From Solirubrobacter deserti (GTDB taxonomy: Bacteria; Actinomycetota; Thermoleophilia; Solirubrobacterales; Solirubrobacteraceae), in the NCBI RefSeq assembly GCF_003344625.1, contig NZ_QPKJ02000007.1:186001-250000 (forward strand): a stretch of 64,000 bases of DNA, in the 5' to 3' direction. A program made the translations under genes and the position numbers. Under the pieces are notes generated by a model. The model was not told where the DNA came from. It saw only the letters and a program-made list of their open reading frames with translations, and did not search any database. Every line of letters begins with the position of its first letter. The first letter of the stretch is position 1. Positions 43,970-53,073 of the stretch are shown piece by piece.

Positions 43970-45607
43970 ATGGCTGCACTAGCTCAGTCCGGTCCGTCGG
44001 AGCCGACGGCCGTTGAGCGACGGGCCGGCATCGCGCTGGTCATGGTCGCGTTGGCGTGCCTGGTCGGCGGGGTCGGTGGGGCCGGCAATATGAAGACTGC
44101 GATCCTGGGCGGCGCCGTGGGCACGGTGCTGCTCGCGGGCGCCCTTGTGGTTAGGCGCCCGTTCCTGCCCTGGGACCGGGTGCTCATGGTCCTGGTGCTG
44201 GTGATCCTGTTCATCCCGCTGCGCCGGTACAAGTTCCCGGGCGACGCGGGAATCTCGCTCGAGCCCTATCGGCTTCTGGTCGCGCTCATCGTCGCGGGCT
44301 GGCTCGGGGCACTGCTGGTCGATTCGCGCGTGCGCGTCCGTAAGAGTGGCATCGACGGCACGCTCGCGTGCATCTTGCTCGTGGTCGTCGGCTCGGTGCT
44401 GACCAACCCTGAGCGGGCCGGCCCGCTGCAGTCTGAGGTGCTGAAAGCGGTCACGTTCCTGGCGAGCTTCATGGTCGTCTTCTACGTCGTCGTCAGCGTC
44501 GTCCGCACGCAGTCCGCGATCGATCTGCTCGCGAAGACGCTGGTGATGGGCGGAGCGATCATCGGCTTGTTGGCGATTGTCGAGTCGCGCACTGGGTTCT
44601 CACCGTTCGCGTACGTGGACAAGGTGATCCCGATCCTGGTCGGTGATCCAAGCTTCGAGTCGGGCCTGGGCCGCGGCAGCGCGACGCGTACCGTAGGCCC
44701 GGCGGAGCATCCGATCGCTCTGAGCGCGGTCTTGGTGATGCTGATTCCGTTGGGCGTCTACGTCACCCGCGTCAGCAGCTCGAAGTGGTACTTCGCCGTG
44801 GCCGCAATCACGCTCGGAGTGCTTTCGACGGTCTCGCGCACCGGGATCATGATGCTGCTCACGCTGTTGATCGTCTTCTTCTGGCTGCGCACGGCCGAGA
44901 TGAAGCGGATGTGGCCGCTGCTGCTGCCGGTGATCCTCGTGACACAGATCGCGATGCCCGGAACCTTGGGCTCCTTGAAGGAGTCGTTTTTCCCTGAAGG
45001 CGGGCTCGTGGGCCAACAGAGCGCCCTCGCAGGCGACTGCGCCTCCTCGGGGCGCGTCGCAGACATCGGTCCGACACTGGCTGAGGTCGCCAAGAAGCCG
45101 TTCCTGGGCTACGGGTACGGTACACGCGTCATCTCCGGACCGTCCTCGAACGCGTGCATCTTGGACAACCAATGGCTTGGCACCACATACGAGGTGGGCT
45201 ACTTCGGCCTCGTCGCGTGGCTGCTGCTGTTCACCCGCGTGGCGAGGCGGTTCGGACGCGGGTCCAAGTACGACGACTCACCCGCGGGATGGCTGCAGGT
45301 CGCAGTGACGGCATCGGTGACTGCCTACGCGGTGGGGTCGGTGACGTTCGACGCGCTCGGCTTTTCTCAGGTGACGTTCGTGCTGTTCCTGATCCTCGGC
45401 CTCGCGGCCGCGGCCCGGATGAACGCCCGCGAAGCCGACGCCGCAGCTCAGTCGACGCCCATCCGCGGTCGCGGGGACAGCGCGCGTCGGACGGCGCGCA
45501 GGTTGCCGCGCCTAGCCTCGCCGCCGCCGCGCGTGACCAGCGCGTGGGATAGTCCGCCCAGTACCACTCCGAGCCGCTCCAAGAAAGCGACCTGGGCGGA
45601 TCGATGA
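43970..45607 (+). CDS. O-antigen ligase/polymerase family (Wzy/WaaL-like) membrane protein
   Basis: A 545-residue protein with about 11-12 hydrophobic helices. The O-antigen ligase-type core is 'ALSAVLVMLIPLGVYVTRVS', then 'LGVLSTVSRTGIMMLLTLLI', a large external loop with 'LAEVAKKPFLGYGYGTRVIS', and 'NQWLGTTYEVGYFGLVAWLL'. The Arg in 'VSRTG' and the 'GYGYG' loop fit Wzy_C proteins. It should polymerise or ligate lipid-linked repeats outside the membrane. The C-terminal 60 residues are Ser/Arg/Pro-rich, and their DNA overlaps the convergent GT2 gene by 160 bases. The ATG is three bases after the Wzz-like gene. Confidence 0.85.
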   Translation: MAALAQSGPSEPTAVERRAGIALVMVALACLVGGVGGAGNMKTAILGGAVGTVLLAGALVVRRPFLPWDRVLMVLVLVILFIPLRRYKFPGDAGISLEPYRLLVALIVAGWLGALLVDSRVRVRKSGIDGTLACILLVVVGSVLTNPERAGPLQSEVLKAVTFLASFMVVFYVVVSVVRTQSAIDLLAKTLVMGGAIIGLLAIVESRTGFSPFAYVDKVIPILVGDPSFESGLGRGSATRTVGPAEHPIALSAVLVMLIPLGVYVTRVSSSKWYFAVAAITLGVLSTVSRTGIMMLLTLLIVFFWLRTAEMKRMWPLLLPVILVTQIAMPGTLGSLKESFFPEGGLVGQQSALAGDCASSGRVADIGPTLAEVAKKPFLGYGYGTRVISGPSSNACILDNQWLGTTYEVGYFGLVAWLLLFTRVARRFGRGSKYDDSPAGWLQVAVTASVTAYAVGSVTFDALGFSQVTFVLFLILGLAAAARMNAREADAAAQSTPIRGRGDSARRTARRLPRLASPPPRVTSAWDSPPSTTPSRSKKATWADR

Positions 45608-46344
45608 AGTTGCGCGTACCGGACGCGGCTGGCCGCCAGCACGGGAAGTAGCGCGGCGCGGGGCGCGGACATCCCGCCCTGGTGCACGCACACCGCCGCC
45701 GGCTCGAATCGTATGTCGAGCCCGGCATCGCGCAGCCGGCGACACAGATCCATGTCCTCGCAGTAGAGGAAGAACCCGTCGTCGAGTCCGCCCAGCCGTT
45801 CATAGGCGGACCGGCGGACGAGCAGGCAGGCGCCGGACGCCCATTCGGGCGAGGCGGGTGACGCGTATGCCGCCGGATCGCGGACGAGCTCATCTGTCCA
45901 CGGCGCCAAGGGGAAGAAACGATGCAGAAACAACGCCTGCGCGTACGTGGAGCGCAGCCGTGGGAAGCGGCGTTGTGACCAGTCGAGCGTGCCGTCAGGC
46001 TCGATGATGCGCGGTGCGACAGCGCCGATCCGCGCGTCGCCTTCGGCGACGGCGACCATGCGCGTCAGCGACTCACCGTCGATCGTCGCATCAGGGTTCA
46101 GGAGCAGCACGTACGGCGCGCTCCCGGCACGCGCGCCGGCGTTGCAGCCGAAGCCGAACCCGCGGTTCACCTCCAGCGCGATGGTCGTCACCGGCAGGTC
46201 GGCCACGGTCTGGAGACTGTCATCGCTCGAGTTGCTGTCGACCACGTAGACGTGGACGCCATCGATCCTCGTCAACGGTTCCACGCAGGCGCGCAGCTCG
46301 TCCGCGCTGTTGTACGAGACCACGACGACGTCTATCGGCGGCAT
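45448..46344 (-). CDS. Glycosyltransferase family 2 protein (rhamnosyltransferase-like)
   Basis: A 298-residue GT-A enzyme. 'IDVVVVSYNSADELRACVEP' binds the nucleotide, the D-x-D equivalent is in 'APYVLLLNPDATIDGESL', and the acceptor side has 'ASGACLLVRRSAYERLGGLD' and 'FFLYCEDMDLCRRLRDAGL'. This set is typical of WbbL/RfbF-like rhamnosyl or related transferases. It starts at ATG 46344 with TACGGT seven bases upstream. Its last 160 bases are antisense to the polymerase gene; both C-termini read as coding, so the overlap seems real. Confidence 0.9.
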   Translation of the reverse strand: MPPIDVVVVSYNSADELRACVEPLTRIDGVHVYVVDSNSSDDSLQTVADLPVTTIALEVNRGFGFGCNAGARAGSAPYVLLLNPDATIDGESLTRMVAVAEGDARIGAVAPRIIEPDGTLDWSQRRFPRLRSTYAQALFLHRFFPLAPWTDELVRDPAAYASPASPEWASGACLLVRRSAYERLGGLDDGFFLYCEDMDLCRRLRDAGLDIRFEPAAVCVHQGGMSAPRAALLPVLAASRVRYAQLHRSAQVAFLERLGVVLGGLSHALVTRGGGEARRGNLRAVRRALSPRPRMGVD

Positions 46345-46351
46345 GGACAGG

Positions 46352-46357
46352 ACCGTA
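46352..46357 (-). promoter_or_regulatory. -10 element for the convergent GT2 gene
   Basis: TACGGT on the reverse strand lies seven bases before ATG 46344, with no Shine-Dalgarno. Confidence 0.45.
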
Positions 46358-46750
46358 CCGTGCCCGGCCCGTCGCTCGCCGCCTAGCGGCGCAGATAGTC
46401 CTGATTCGGGGAATTCTAACGACCGGATCGGGGTTGAACAGGGTTGTCATCTTCTTGTGAGGTTTGGCCCCGTACTGGGTTTGCCGGTCCGGTACGGGGG
46501 GCACAAACCGGGCGTTCCATACCGGCACGGAACCCGCGTCGAGCCAGCGGATAAGCGTCGGGGGGACCACAAAGTTCACATCGGTCGGACCAGGGCCATC
46601 GGCGACAGGGGTGCTCGCGGATGCCTTGGCGGTGTCCTCGCCGGGGGCGCGCGTCTTCGCGTGTGCCCGTGGCGAGGCGCCTAGGGCCCACACCCCATCT
46701 GGGGAGTGGTTCGGTCAAGCCATTCTCAAAGGGAGCCGAGAAGAAACGCC
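46358..46750 (+). promoter_or_regulatory. Long upstream region of the first beta-helix gene, with inverted repeat
   Basis: About 390 bases without a convincing gene separate two divergent genes. An AT-richer patch around 46400-46460 may hold a promoter. At 46462-46508 an inverted repeat pairs GTTTG and CCCCGTAC with GTACGGGG and CAAAC, with a small bulge. The rest up to 46750 is GC-rich with no further clear structure. A long structured leader or operator is possible; such length is exceptional in this otherwise compact window. Confidence 0.4.
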
Positions 46751-49700
46751 ATGTGCGAACCTCTCCGCATTGGTCGTCGCCAGCTGTGGCTGGCTTTGGG
46801 ATTCGCAGTTCTCGTCAGTTCGCTTGCCTTGACGGTCGGCCAAGCGAACGCCGCGGCGCGCACTGCGCAAGTGGCCTCTTCTCAACCCTGGGGCGTCGAG
46901 GTGGACGCGTCCACGCTGGCATCGCTTACGCGCGCGGAGGGGCGAGAGTTCCGTAAGCGCGGCTTGACTCTTGTCGCCGCTTCGTCGCTCACCGCGGCGG
47001 ACGAGCGCAAGCTCGCTGTTGCGGCCTCCAAGTGGGGCGTGCGCGGGATCGCGCGCTCTGATGCCCGCACGATGACGTTCGTGGACGCGAGCAACCTTGC
47101 CGCGTTCGAGCGCCTCGCGAATGGGCCGACCCGCGTGGCCGGCGTGCTTGAGCTCAAGCGCGCGACTTCGGCTGCCTCGTGGCGAAAGGCGGTCGCCGTC
47201 GCTCGCCAGAGCCCGGTGCTGGACCTCGTGATCAAGCCGACCGGAGTGGGCGCCGAGGCCACGCTCGCGCGCCATCTCAGCGCGGTCACCGCGTCAAGCG
47301 CCAGCACCGACCGGACGCCGCCGCGCCTGACGGGCGCTGCGCGTGTCACCTCCACGGCGCTCAACTCCGTCTCGGTGAAGTGGTCGCGCGCGACCGACAA
47401 CACCAAGGTCACGGGCTACGGGCTCTACGTCGACGGCCGCTACGTCGGCAGCACGCAGAGCACGTCGACCGTGTTCAAGAACCTCAGCTGCGCCACGCAT
47501 CAGCTCGCGATCGACGCCATGGACGCCGCGGGAAATCGGTCGGCGCAGGCGCTGGTGACGGCCGCGCCGACCGGTTGCGCATCGACGCTTGCTCCCGAGG
47601 CCGACGCGTCCTCCGGAGGGGTGAGCACGTTGGCCGCCGACACGCAACGTCCGTCCGTTCCGCAGGGCATGCGTTGGACCGGGACGACTCCCAACACGAT
47701 CGGCCTCGCCTGGAACGCGTCCTCGGACAACACGGGCGTCGCCGGCTACCGCTTGTTCCGCAACGGCGTGGCGGTCGGGACGACGTCGTCGCTGTCGTAC
47801 ACCTTCTCCGGCTTGTCCTGCGCCACGCGGTACACGATCGCGCTCGAGGCCTACGACGCCGCTGGCAACGTGTCCAACCGGGCCGAGGCCACGGGCACGA
47901 CGAGCACAAGCGCATGCCCGACGCCGACACCGACGCCCACCGTCGCGCCGGACACGCGGGCGCCGAGCGTCCCACAGGGGATGGCGTGGAACGGCGTGAC
48001 CCAGACGACGGTCGGCTTGCGTTGGAACGCGTCGACTGATGATCGCGGCGTGGCGGGCTATCGCCTGTATCGCAACGGCGTCGCGGTAGGGACGACGACG
48101 TCGCTGTCTTACACGTTCTCAGGATTGAGTTGCGCGACGTCATACACGTTCGCGCTCGAGGCCTATGACGCGGCCGGGAATGCGTCCAATCGCGCCGAGG
48201 CTGCGGGCACCACGCTCACGAGCGCATGCCCGACCCCGACCCCGACCGCTACGGCCACCGCCACGCCCACGGTCACGGCCACGCCCACCGCGACGGCTGC
48301 GCCGACGGTCACGGCTACGCCGACCGTGACGGCTACGCCGACCGTGACGGCTACGCCGACCGTGACGGCCACGCCGACCGTGACGGCCACGCCGACGGTC
48401 TCGCCGCCGCCGGTCGGTGGGAACAGCGCGAACCTGTGGGTCGATCCCAACGGCGGCTCGTGCACGCGACAGGCCTCGCTCGCCGCCTACAACGACGGCA
48501 CGGCGTGCGGTTCGTTCGACGCAGCCAACGACGCGTGCCGCGACGGCGACATCGTGCTCATCAAGGGCGGGTCTTACGGCGCACAGACTCTCAGCGGCGG
48601 CAACTCACGCTCCGCGAACTGCACGATGCAGGTCATCACGGGCGAGACGGCCCGCGTTTCTGGGAACCTGGGGTTCTCCGGCGCATCGCGGCTCGTCCTC
48701 GACGGTGGCGGTGCGCGCAATGGTGTCGGCGCCCGGTTGGTGACCACGACGATTTCGGGGAGTGGCTCTGAGCGCAATCAGTACGGTGCCTACGCTTCGG
48801 GTGGTTCGAAGTTTGTGACGTTGCAGGGTGCTGATTTCGGTGGTTGGCAGATTGACAACAGCAACAATGTGACGTATCGCAACAATGACATCGGTCCGTG
48901 TGACACGATCGATAGCGATGGTGGCGGTGGGAATTGCGATAACGGGTCGATTGAGTACTGCGAGGCGGGGTTTGCGCATTGCACGCAGTACAACGAGGGG
49001 CATGTGGTCGAGGGCAATTTGGTGCACGATTTCGGTGCTGATGACTCGTTTTTTGGTGGCGGGGGGTCGAATGATCCGCATTGGGAGTGCATGTATGTCT
49101 CGTATCCGCGGAATCTGACGATTCGTGGGAACACGTTCGTCAATTGCGCGAACGGCGGGAACATCTTCTTTACGTATTCCAACGCGGGCGGCGGCTTTAC
49201 GGCTGATTACGGGTATACGGGGTTGACGATCGAGAACAACGTGTTCACCAAGACGTGCAACAACTCGTCGGCGCCGTGTGGTGGGCGGCTGGATTTCGCG
49301 TTCGGTATTTCCGGCCACTGCAACATCTACGGCGGAACGGACCTGAGCAATGTCGTTATCCGGAACAACTCGTTCTTGGGCGGGTCGGGCTTTGACATCA
49401 GCGGCGGCTGCACGCAGGGCAACCCGGGCGTGACCCTGAGCGGCAACGTCCGCCTCGGGCGCAACTACGCCAACGCCTGCGGCGCCAATGGCGCCTGGCC
49501 GGCACAGCCCAGCCAGCTGCGCGAGACGTTCTACGGCGGCGCCGTGACGTGCGGCTCCAACCCGCAGACGCTCGGGTCCGCCGAGGCGGCGATCGACCCG
49601 CACGTGATGTCGAACTCCAACACTGCGCCTGATCCTCACCTGAAGGGCTCGACGGGCCCGTTCGACGCATTCGTGGCCACGAGCTGCCCGGCCACCGACA

Positions 49701-49756
49701 TCGACGGACAGCCGCGGCCGGCGACCGGCTGCGACGCCGGCGCCGACGAGCGCTAG
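46751..49756 (+). CDS. Secreted FN3/parallel beta-helix protein, paralogue A
   Basis: A 1001-residue exported protein. A signal peptide (1-36) is followed by a shared N-terminal domain (about 45-180, 'WGVEVDASTLASLTRAEGRE', 'RGLTLVAASSL'). Three FN3 domains (about 183-275, 296-390, 400-492) each have a Cys pair ('GLSCATSY' and a closing Cys). A Pro/Thr tandem-repeat linker (493-554) precedes a right-handed beta-helix domain to the end, with 'NLWVDPNGGSC', 'HWECMYVSYPRNLTIRGNTF' and the terminal 'DIDGQPRP' and 'CDAGADER' motifs. Beta-helix proteins of this kind often bind or cleave polysaccharides, but no catalytic set is recognisable. ATG 46751 precedes the signal; GGGAG lies at 46731. Confidence 0.85.
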   Translation: MCEPLRIGRRQLWLALGFAVLVSSLALTVGQANAAARTAQVASSQPWGVEVDASTLASLTRAEGREFRKRGLTLVAASSLTAADERKLAVAASKWGVRGIARSDARTMTFVDASNLAAFERLANGPTRVAGVLELKRATSAASWRKAVAVARQSPVLDLVIKPTGVGAEATLARHLSAVTASSASTDRTPPRLTGAARVTSTALNSVSVKWSRATDNTKVTGYGLYVDGRYVGSTQSTSTVFKNLSCATHQLAIDAMDAAGNRSAQALVTAAPTGCASTLAPEADASSGGVSTLAADTQRPSVPQGMRWTGTTPNTIGLAWNASSDNTGVAGYRLFRNGVAVGTTSSLSYTFSGLSCATRYTIALEAYDAAGNVSNRAEATGTTSTSACPTPTPTPTVAPDTRAPSVPQGMAWNGVTQTTVGLRWNASTDDRGVAGYRLYRNGVAVGTTTSLSYTFSGLSCATSYTFALEAYDAAGNASNRAEAAGTTLTSACPTPTPTATATATPTVTATPTATAAPTVTATPTVTATPTVTATPTVTATPTVTATPTVSPPPVGGNSANLWVDPNGGSCTRQASLAAYNDGTACGSFDAANDACRDGDIVLIKGGSYGAQTLSGGNSRSANCTMQVITGETARVSGNLGFSGASRLVLDGGGARNGVGARLVTTTISGSGSERNQYGAYASGGSKFVTLQGADFGGWQIDNSNNVTYRNNDIGPCDTIDSDGGGGNCDNGSIEYCEAGFAHCTQYNEGHVVEGNLVHDFGADDSFFGGGGSNDPHWECMYVSYPRNLTIRGNTFVNCANGGNIFFTYSNAGGGFTADYGYTGLTIENNVFTKTCNNSSAPCGGRLDFAFGISGHCNIYGGTDLSNVVIRNNSFLGGSGFDISGGCTQGNPGVTLSGNVRLGRNYANACGANGAWPAQPSQLRETFYGGAVTCGSNPQTLGSAEAAIDPHVMSNSNTAPDPHLKGSTGPFDAFVATSCPATDIDGQPRPATGCDAGADER
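48293..48400 (+). repeat. 18-base tandem repeat encoding a Pro/Thr linker
   Basis: Six tandem copies of ACGGCTACGCCGACCGTG, some with one to three changes, encode TATPTV repeats between the FN3 and beta-helix domains. The in-frame period lets copy number change linker length without frameshift. Confidence 0.85.
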
Positions 49757-49841
49757 CGAGCACACGTCTGGCGGCCCACAACGGTGGGTCGCCAGACGGA
49801 TTTGCTGGACCTCTGGCTGGGGTCCGGCGGCCGGGCGGCGC

Positions 49842-49847
49842 TACGGT
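49842..49847 (+). promoter_or_regulatory. -10 element for paralogue B
   Basis: TACGGT is six bases before ATG 49854 and favours that start over the in-frame ATG at 49893. Paralogue B therefore probably has its own near-leaderless transcript. Confidence 0.45.
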
Positions 49848-49853
49848 TTCGTC

Positions 49854-52253
49854 ATGGCCGCGCCGGCGTCCGACGACCGCGACCGCCACGCGATGAAACC
49901 TCGCCGGAGCCGTCTCGGGGTCCTCGGCCGGATCGTTCTGGCCGCGGCCTGCTTGATGTTCCTCGGAACCCGCGTCGCCGCCACCGCGCCGGTCACTCCG
50001 GCCTCGCTTCCAACGGCGCCGAAGGCAATGCCACAGCTCTGGGGCGTTGAGGTGGATGGGGAGACGTTGCAGGCGCTCGACGGCAAGCGCGCAGCAGGCA
50101 TGCGGGCGGTCGGGATGACCCTGATCGTCCCGCCCGGTCGCTTGACGGCGCAGGAACAAGTACGGCTCGTCAAGCGCGCCCGACGATGGCGCCTGCCGGT
50201 GATCGCGCCGGTCAGTGCCGAAGCCAGCGCCGTCTGCACGGCAGACAAGGCCACTGCTCCCGGCCTGCGCTGTGGAGTGCGCGCCACGTCGGTTAGCAAC
50301 GCCGGGATATTGGCCGAGCGCGGTGCGGTTGATCTCATCCTCGTGCACGCGGGCAGCACCGCGGCGTTCCGCCGGTTGCGTGGGCGTGACGGCGTCCGCG
50401 TCGCCGGAGTCGTCGACTTGCGCTCGACCGGCTACAGCGCCCACCGCTGGCGCGCTGCGGTGCGGACCGCCCAGCAGAGCTCCAACCTTGACCTGGTGGT
50501 CCGGCCCGTGGGCAATCACCGCGGCGCCGCACTGGATCGGTTCACGCGCGCATTGACGGCGAGCCAACGTGGCGCTGACCGTCGCGCGCCGTCCGCGCCG
50601 ACCCGAGTCTCGATCGCGCGGGCAGATCGCCGCTCCGCCGACGTGCGCTGGACGCGCTCAAGCGACGACCGGCGGGTCGTGCGCTACGGCCTGTACCGGG
50701 ACGGCGCATACATACGCAGCGTGAGCACGGCCGCCACGACGCTCACCGGCCTGCGGTGCGCGCCGCACCTGCTGGAGGTCGATGCCGTCGACGCGGTTGG
50801 GAACCGGTCGCCGAAGACGTCCGTGCGAGTCGCCGCCGAGGGATGTGCGGCGCCGGCGACGGCCGCCGCGGACCCGGGTGCTACGACCGCGGCGAACCTC
50901 TGGGTCGACGCCAGCGGCGGCTCGTGCGCGCGGCGGGCGGCGCCCGCACCATACGATGACGCAGCCGCATGTGGCTCGCTCGACGCCGCGAACGACGTGT
51001 GCCAGGCGGGCGACCTGGTGCTCATCAAGGGAGGGACCTACCCGGAGCAGCACGTGACCGGCGACAACGGGCGCGCCGCGGACTGCAAGCTGTGGGTCGT
51101 GATCGGTGAGGCCATGGTGCTCAACGGCGCGCTGATGTTCGAGAGCGCCGCGCGTGTGCATCTCGGCGGTGGTGGAGCCCGCAACGGAGTGGGCGCGCGG
51201 CTCGTCACGTCGACCATCCCGAACAGCGGTTCGCCTCGCAACCAGTACCCGCTCGAGGTGATCGGAGGCGGAAACGCCGGTGGGCAGTCCTCGTCGGTCA
51301 CGGTGCAGGGCACCGACGTCGGGGGGTGGAAGATCGAGAACTCGACCAACGTCACCATCCGCGACAACGACATCGGCCCGTGCGATGCGGTCGACGAAGA
51401 CGCCGGCGGCAACGACTGCGACAACGGCTCGATCGAGTACTGCGAGCCGGGGCTCGCGCTCGGCGCCGACCGCGCCTGCACGGGTTACAACGAGGGACAC
51501 GTGGTCGAGGGCAACCTGATCCACGACTTCGGAACCGACGACTCGCTATACACCGGCGGCGGCTCCAACGATCCGCACTGGGAGTGCATGTACGTCTCCT
51601 ACCCGAGGAACCTGACCATCCGCGGCAACACGTTCGTCAACTGCGCCAACGGCGGGAACATCTTCTTCACGTACGCCAACGGCGGCGGGACGTTCGAGGC
51701 CGACTACGGCTACACGAACGTGGTGATCGAGAACAACGTGTTCACGACGACGTGCGACAGCTCATCGCCGCCGTGTGGCGGCCGCGCGGACTTCGCCTTC
51801 GGCATCAGCGGTCACTGCAACCTCTACGGCGGCGTTGACCTGACCGACGTCGTGATCCGCCACAACACGTTCCTGGGCGGGGCCGGGTTCGACAGCAGCG
51901 GCGGATGCACCCAGGGCAATCCGGGAGTCACGCTCTCCGGCAATGTCCGACTGGGGAACAGCGCGCAGTCTTCGTGCGGAGCCGACGGCGCATGGGAGCT
52001 CCCGCCGACGTCGGTGAACGAGGTGTTCTACGGGGGGGCGGTCACGTGCGCTCGCGACGCTCGCACGCTTGGCGTGGCCGCGACGGCGCTCGACCCGCTG
52101 GTCGCCAGCAACTCCGCGACAGCACCCGACGCGCATCTCAAGGGTCCGCGCGGGCCGCTGGACGGCTTCGTCGCCGCCGAGTGCCCGGAGCGGGACATCG
52201 ACGGTCAGCCCCGGCCGGCGACGGGCTGCGACGCCGGCGCGGACGAGCGCTGA
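49854..52253 (+). CDS. Secreted FN3/parallel beta-helix protein, paralogue B
   Basis: A 799-residue relative of the preceding gene product. A basic start and hydrophobic segment (about 22-43, 'GRIVLAAACLMFLGTRVAA') act as signal or anchor. The full-length N-terminal domain (about 60-235) includes 'LWGVEVDGETLQALDGKR', 'GMTLIVPPGRLT' and a Cys-bearing part ('VCTADKATAPGLRCGV') that paralogue A lacks. There is one FN3 domain (about 243-335) and no Pro/Thr linker. The beta-helix domain (about 343-799) is very close to A, with a 39-residue stretch around 'HWECMY' identical. The same terminal 'CDAGADER' is present. It ends four bases before the convergent FkbM gene. Confidence 0.85.
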   Translation: MAAPASDDRDRHAMKPRRSRLGVLGRIVLAAACLMFLGTRVAATAPVTPASLPTAPKAMPQLWGVEVDGETLQALDGKRAAGMRAVGMTLIVPPGRLTAQEQVRLVKRARRWRLPVIAPVSAEASAVCTADKATAPGLRCGVRATSVSNAGILAERGAVDLILVHAGSTAAFRRLRGRDGVRVAGVVDLRSTGYSAHRWRAAVRTAQQSSNLDLVVRPVGNHRGAALDRFTRALTASQRGADRRAPSAPTRVSIARADRRSADVRWTRSSDDRRVVRYGLYRDGAYIRSVSTAATTLTGLRCAPHLLEVDAVDAVGNRSPKTSVRVAAEGCAAPATAAADPGATTAANLWVDASGGSCARRAAPAPYDDAAACGSLDAANDVCQAGDLVLIKGGTYPEQHVTGDNGRAADCKLWVVIGEAMVLNGALMFESAARVHLGGGGARNGVGARLVTSTIPNSGSPRNQYPLEVIGGGNAGGQSSSVTVQGTDVGGWKIENSTNVTIRDNDIGPCDAVDEDAGGNDCDNGSIEYCEPGLALGADRACTGYNEGHVVEGNLIHDFGTDDSLYTGGGSNDPHWECMYVSYPRNLTIRGNTFVNCANGGNIFFTYANGGGTFEADYGYTNVVIENNVFTTTCDSSSPPCGGRADFAFGISGHCNLYGGVDLTDVVIRHNTFLGGAGFDSSGGCTQGNPGVTLSGNVRLGNSAQSSCGADGAWELPPTSVNEVFYGGAVTCARDARTLGVAATALDPLVASNSATAPDAHLKGPRGPLDGFVAAECPERDIDGQPRPATGCDAGADER

Positions 52254-52257
52254 GCGC

Positions 52258-53073
52258 TCAGACGCGCGCGCCGATGCGCACCAGCGCCATGTCGTATCCA
52301 AGTGGCGTGCGCTCGATCGACAGCGCCTCGGGCTGAGCGCCGTGGCGCTCGAGCCGCTCGAGCAGCGAATCGGCCGTGAACGGGTGATGGCACTCGACCG
52401 ACACGACGCCGACGCGGTGGATCCATCCGCCGCAGTGGTCGAACAGCTCTTCTTCCGCGCCCTCGATGTCGACCTTCAGCAGATCGACGCGGTCGGCCTC
52501 GAGCGTCTCGAGCACGTGCTCCATCGTCACCACGTCCGTCGTGCCGTCGCTGTCGTCGGACATGCGGAAGCCGTCCTCGCGGGCGCCCACCATCACGACG
52601 CGTCGCGGTGTGGCGCCGATGCACGCGCCGACTACGTGGGCGGCGGAGCCGATCGGCTCGAGATTGCGGCGCAGCACGGACAGGTTGCCGTCCTCAGGCT
52701 CCACGGCTGCGATCCGCGCGCCGGGGAAACGCCCGAGCAGCCAGCGTGCCGCGAGACCCGTGTTGGCACCCAGGTCGACGATCGTGCGCACGGGCTCACC
52801 CGCCGCGGCGGCGAGTGGCTCGTAGGAGCCGCCTTCGATCAACTCGCCGAGCACGACGACGTCGGACGTGTGGCTGCGCAGGCGGACGCGGCCCAGGCTT
52901 CGCAGGTTGACGTCCACCGCGATCGGCCGCCGGCAGACGACCGGACCGAGCTTGCTCTGGCTCAGGCGGACCCGCAGCACGCGCCAGAAGTCGCGCGGCG
53001 TGCGCGCCTCGCGTCCGTAGGTGAGCAGCGTCGAAGCGTGCTGCCCGACCTTGTGATCAGCGAGCGGGGACAA
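52258..53073 (-). CDS. FkbM-family methyltransferase
   Basis: A 271-residue SAM-dependent methyltransferase. The SAM motif I is 'IVDLGANTGLAARWLLGRFP', motif II 'IAAVEPEDGNLSVLRRNL', and the FkbM block 'VDLLKVDIEGAEEELFDH' is clear. In polysaccharide loci such enzymes O-methylate sugars, often capping or decorating residues. The TTG start at 53073 lies inside the last 17 bases of the GT4 gene, implying coupling; no better start is visible. Confidence 0.88.
   Translation of the reverse strand: MSPLADHKVGQHASTLLTYGREARTPRDFWRVLRVRLSQSKLGPVVCRRPIAVDVNLRSLGRVRLRSHTSDVVVLGELIEGGSYEPLAAAAGEPVRTIVDLGANTGLAARWLLGRFPGARIAAVEPEDGNLSVLRRNLEPIGSAAHVVGACIGATPRRVVMVGAREDGFRMSDDSDGTTDVVTMEHVLETLEADRVDLLKVDIEGAEEELFDHCGGWIHRVGVVSVECHHPFTADSLLERLERHGAQPEALSIERTPLGYDMALVRIGARV

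Noticed and set aside
48293..48400. Possible CRISPR-like direct repeats
   Set aside because: The 18-base units are contiguous with no spacers, are in frame, and encode a Pro/Thr linker.
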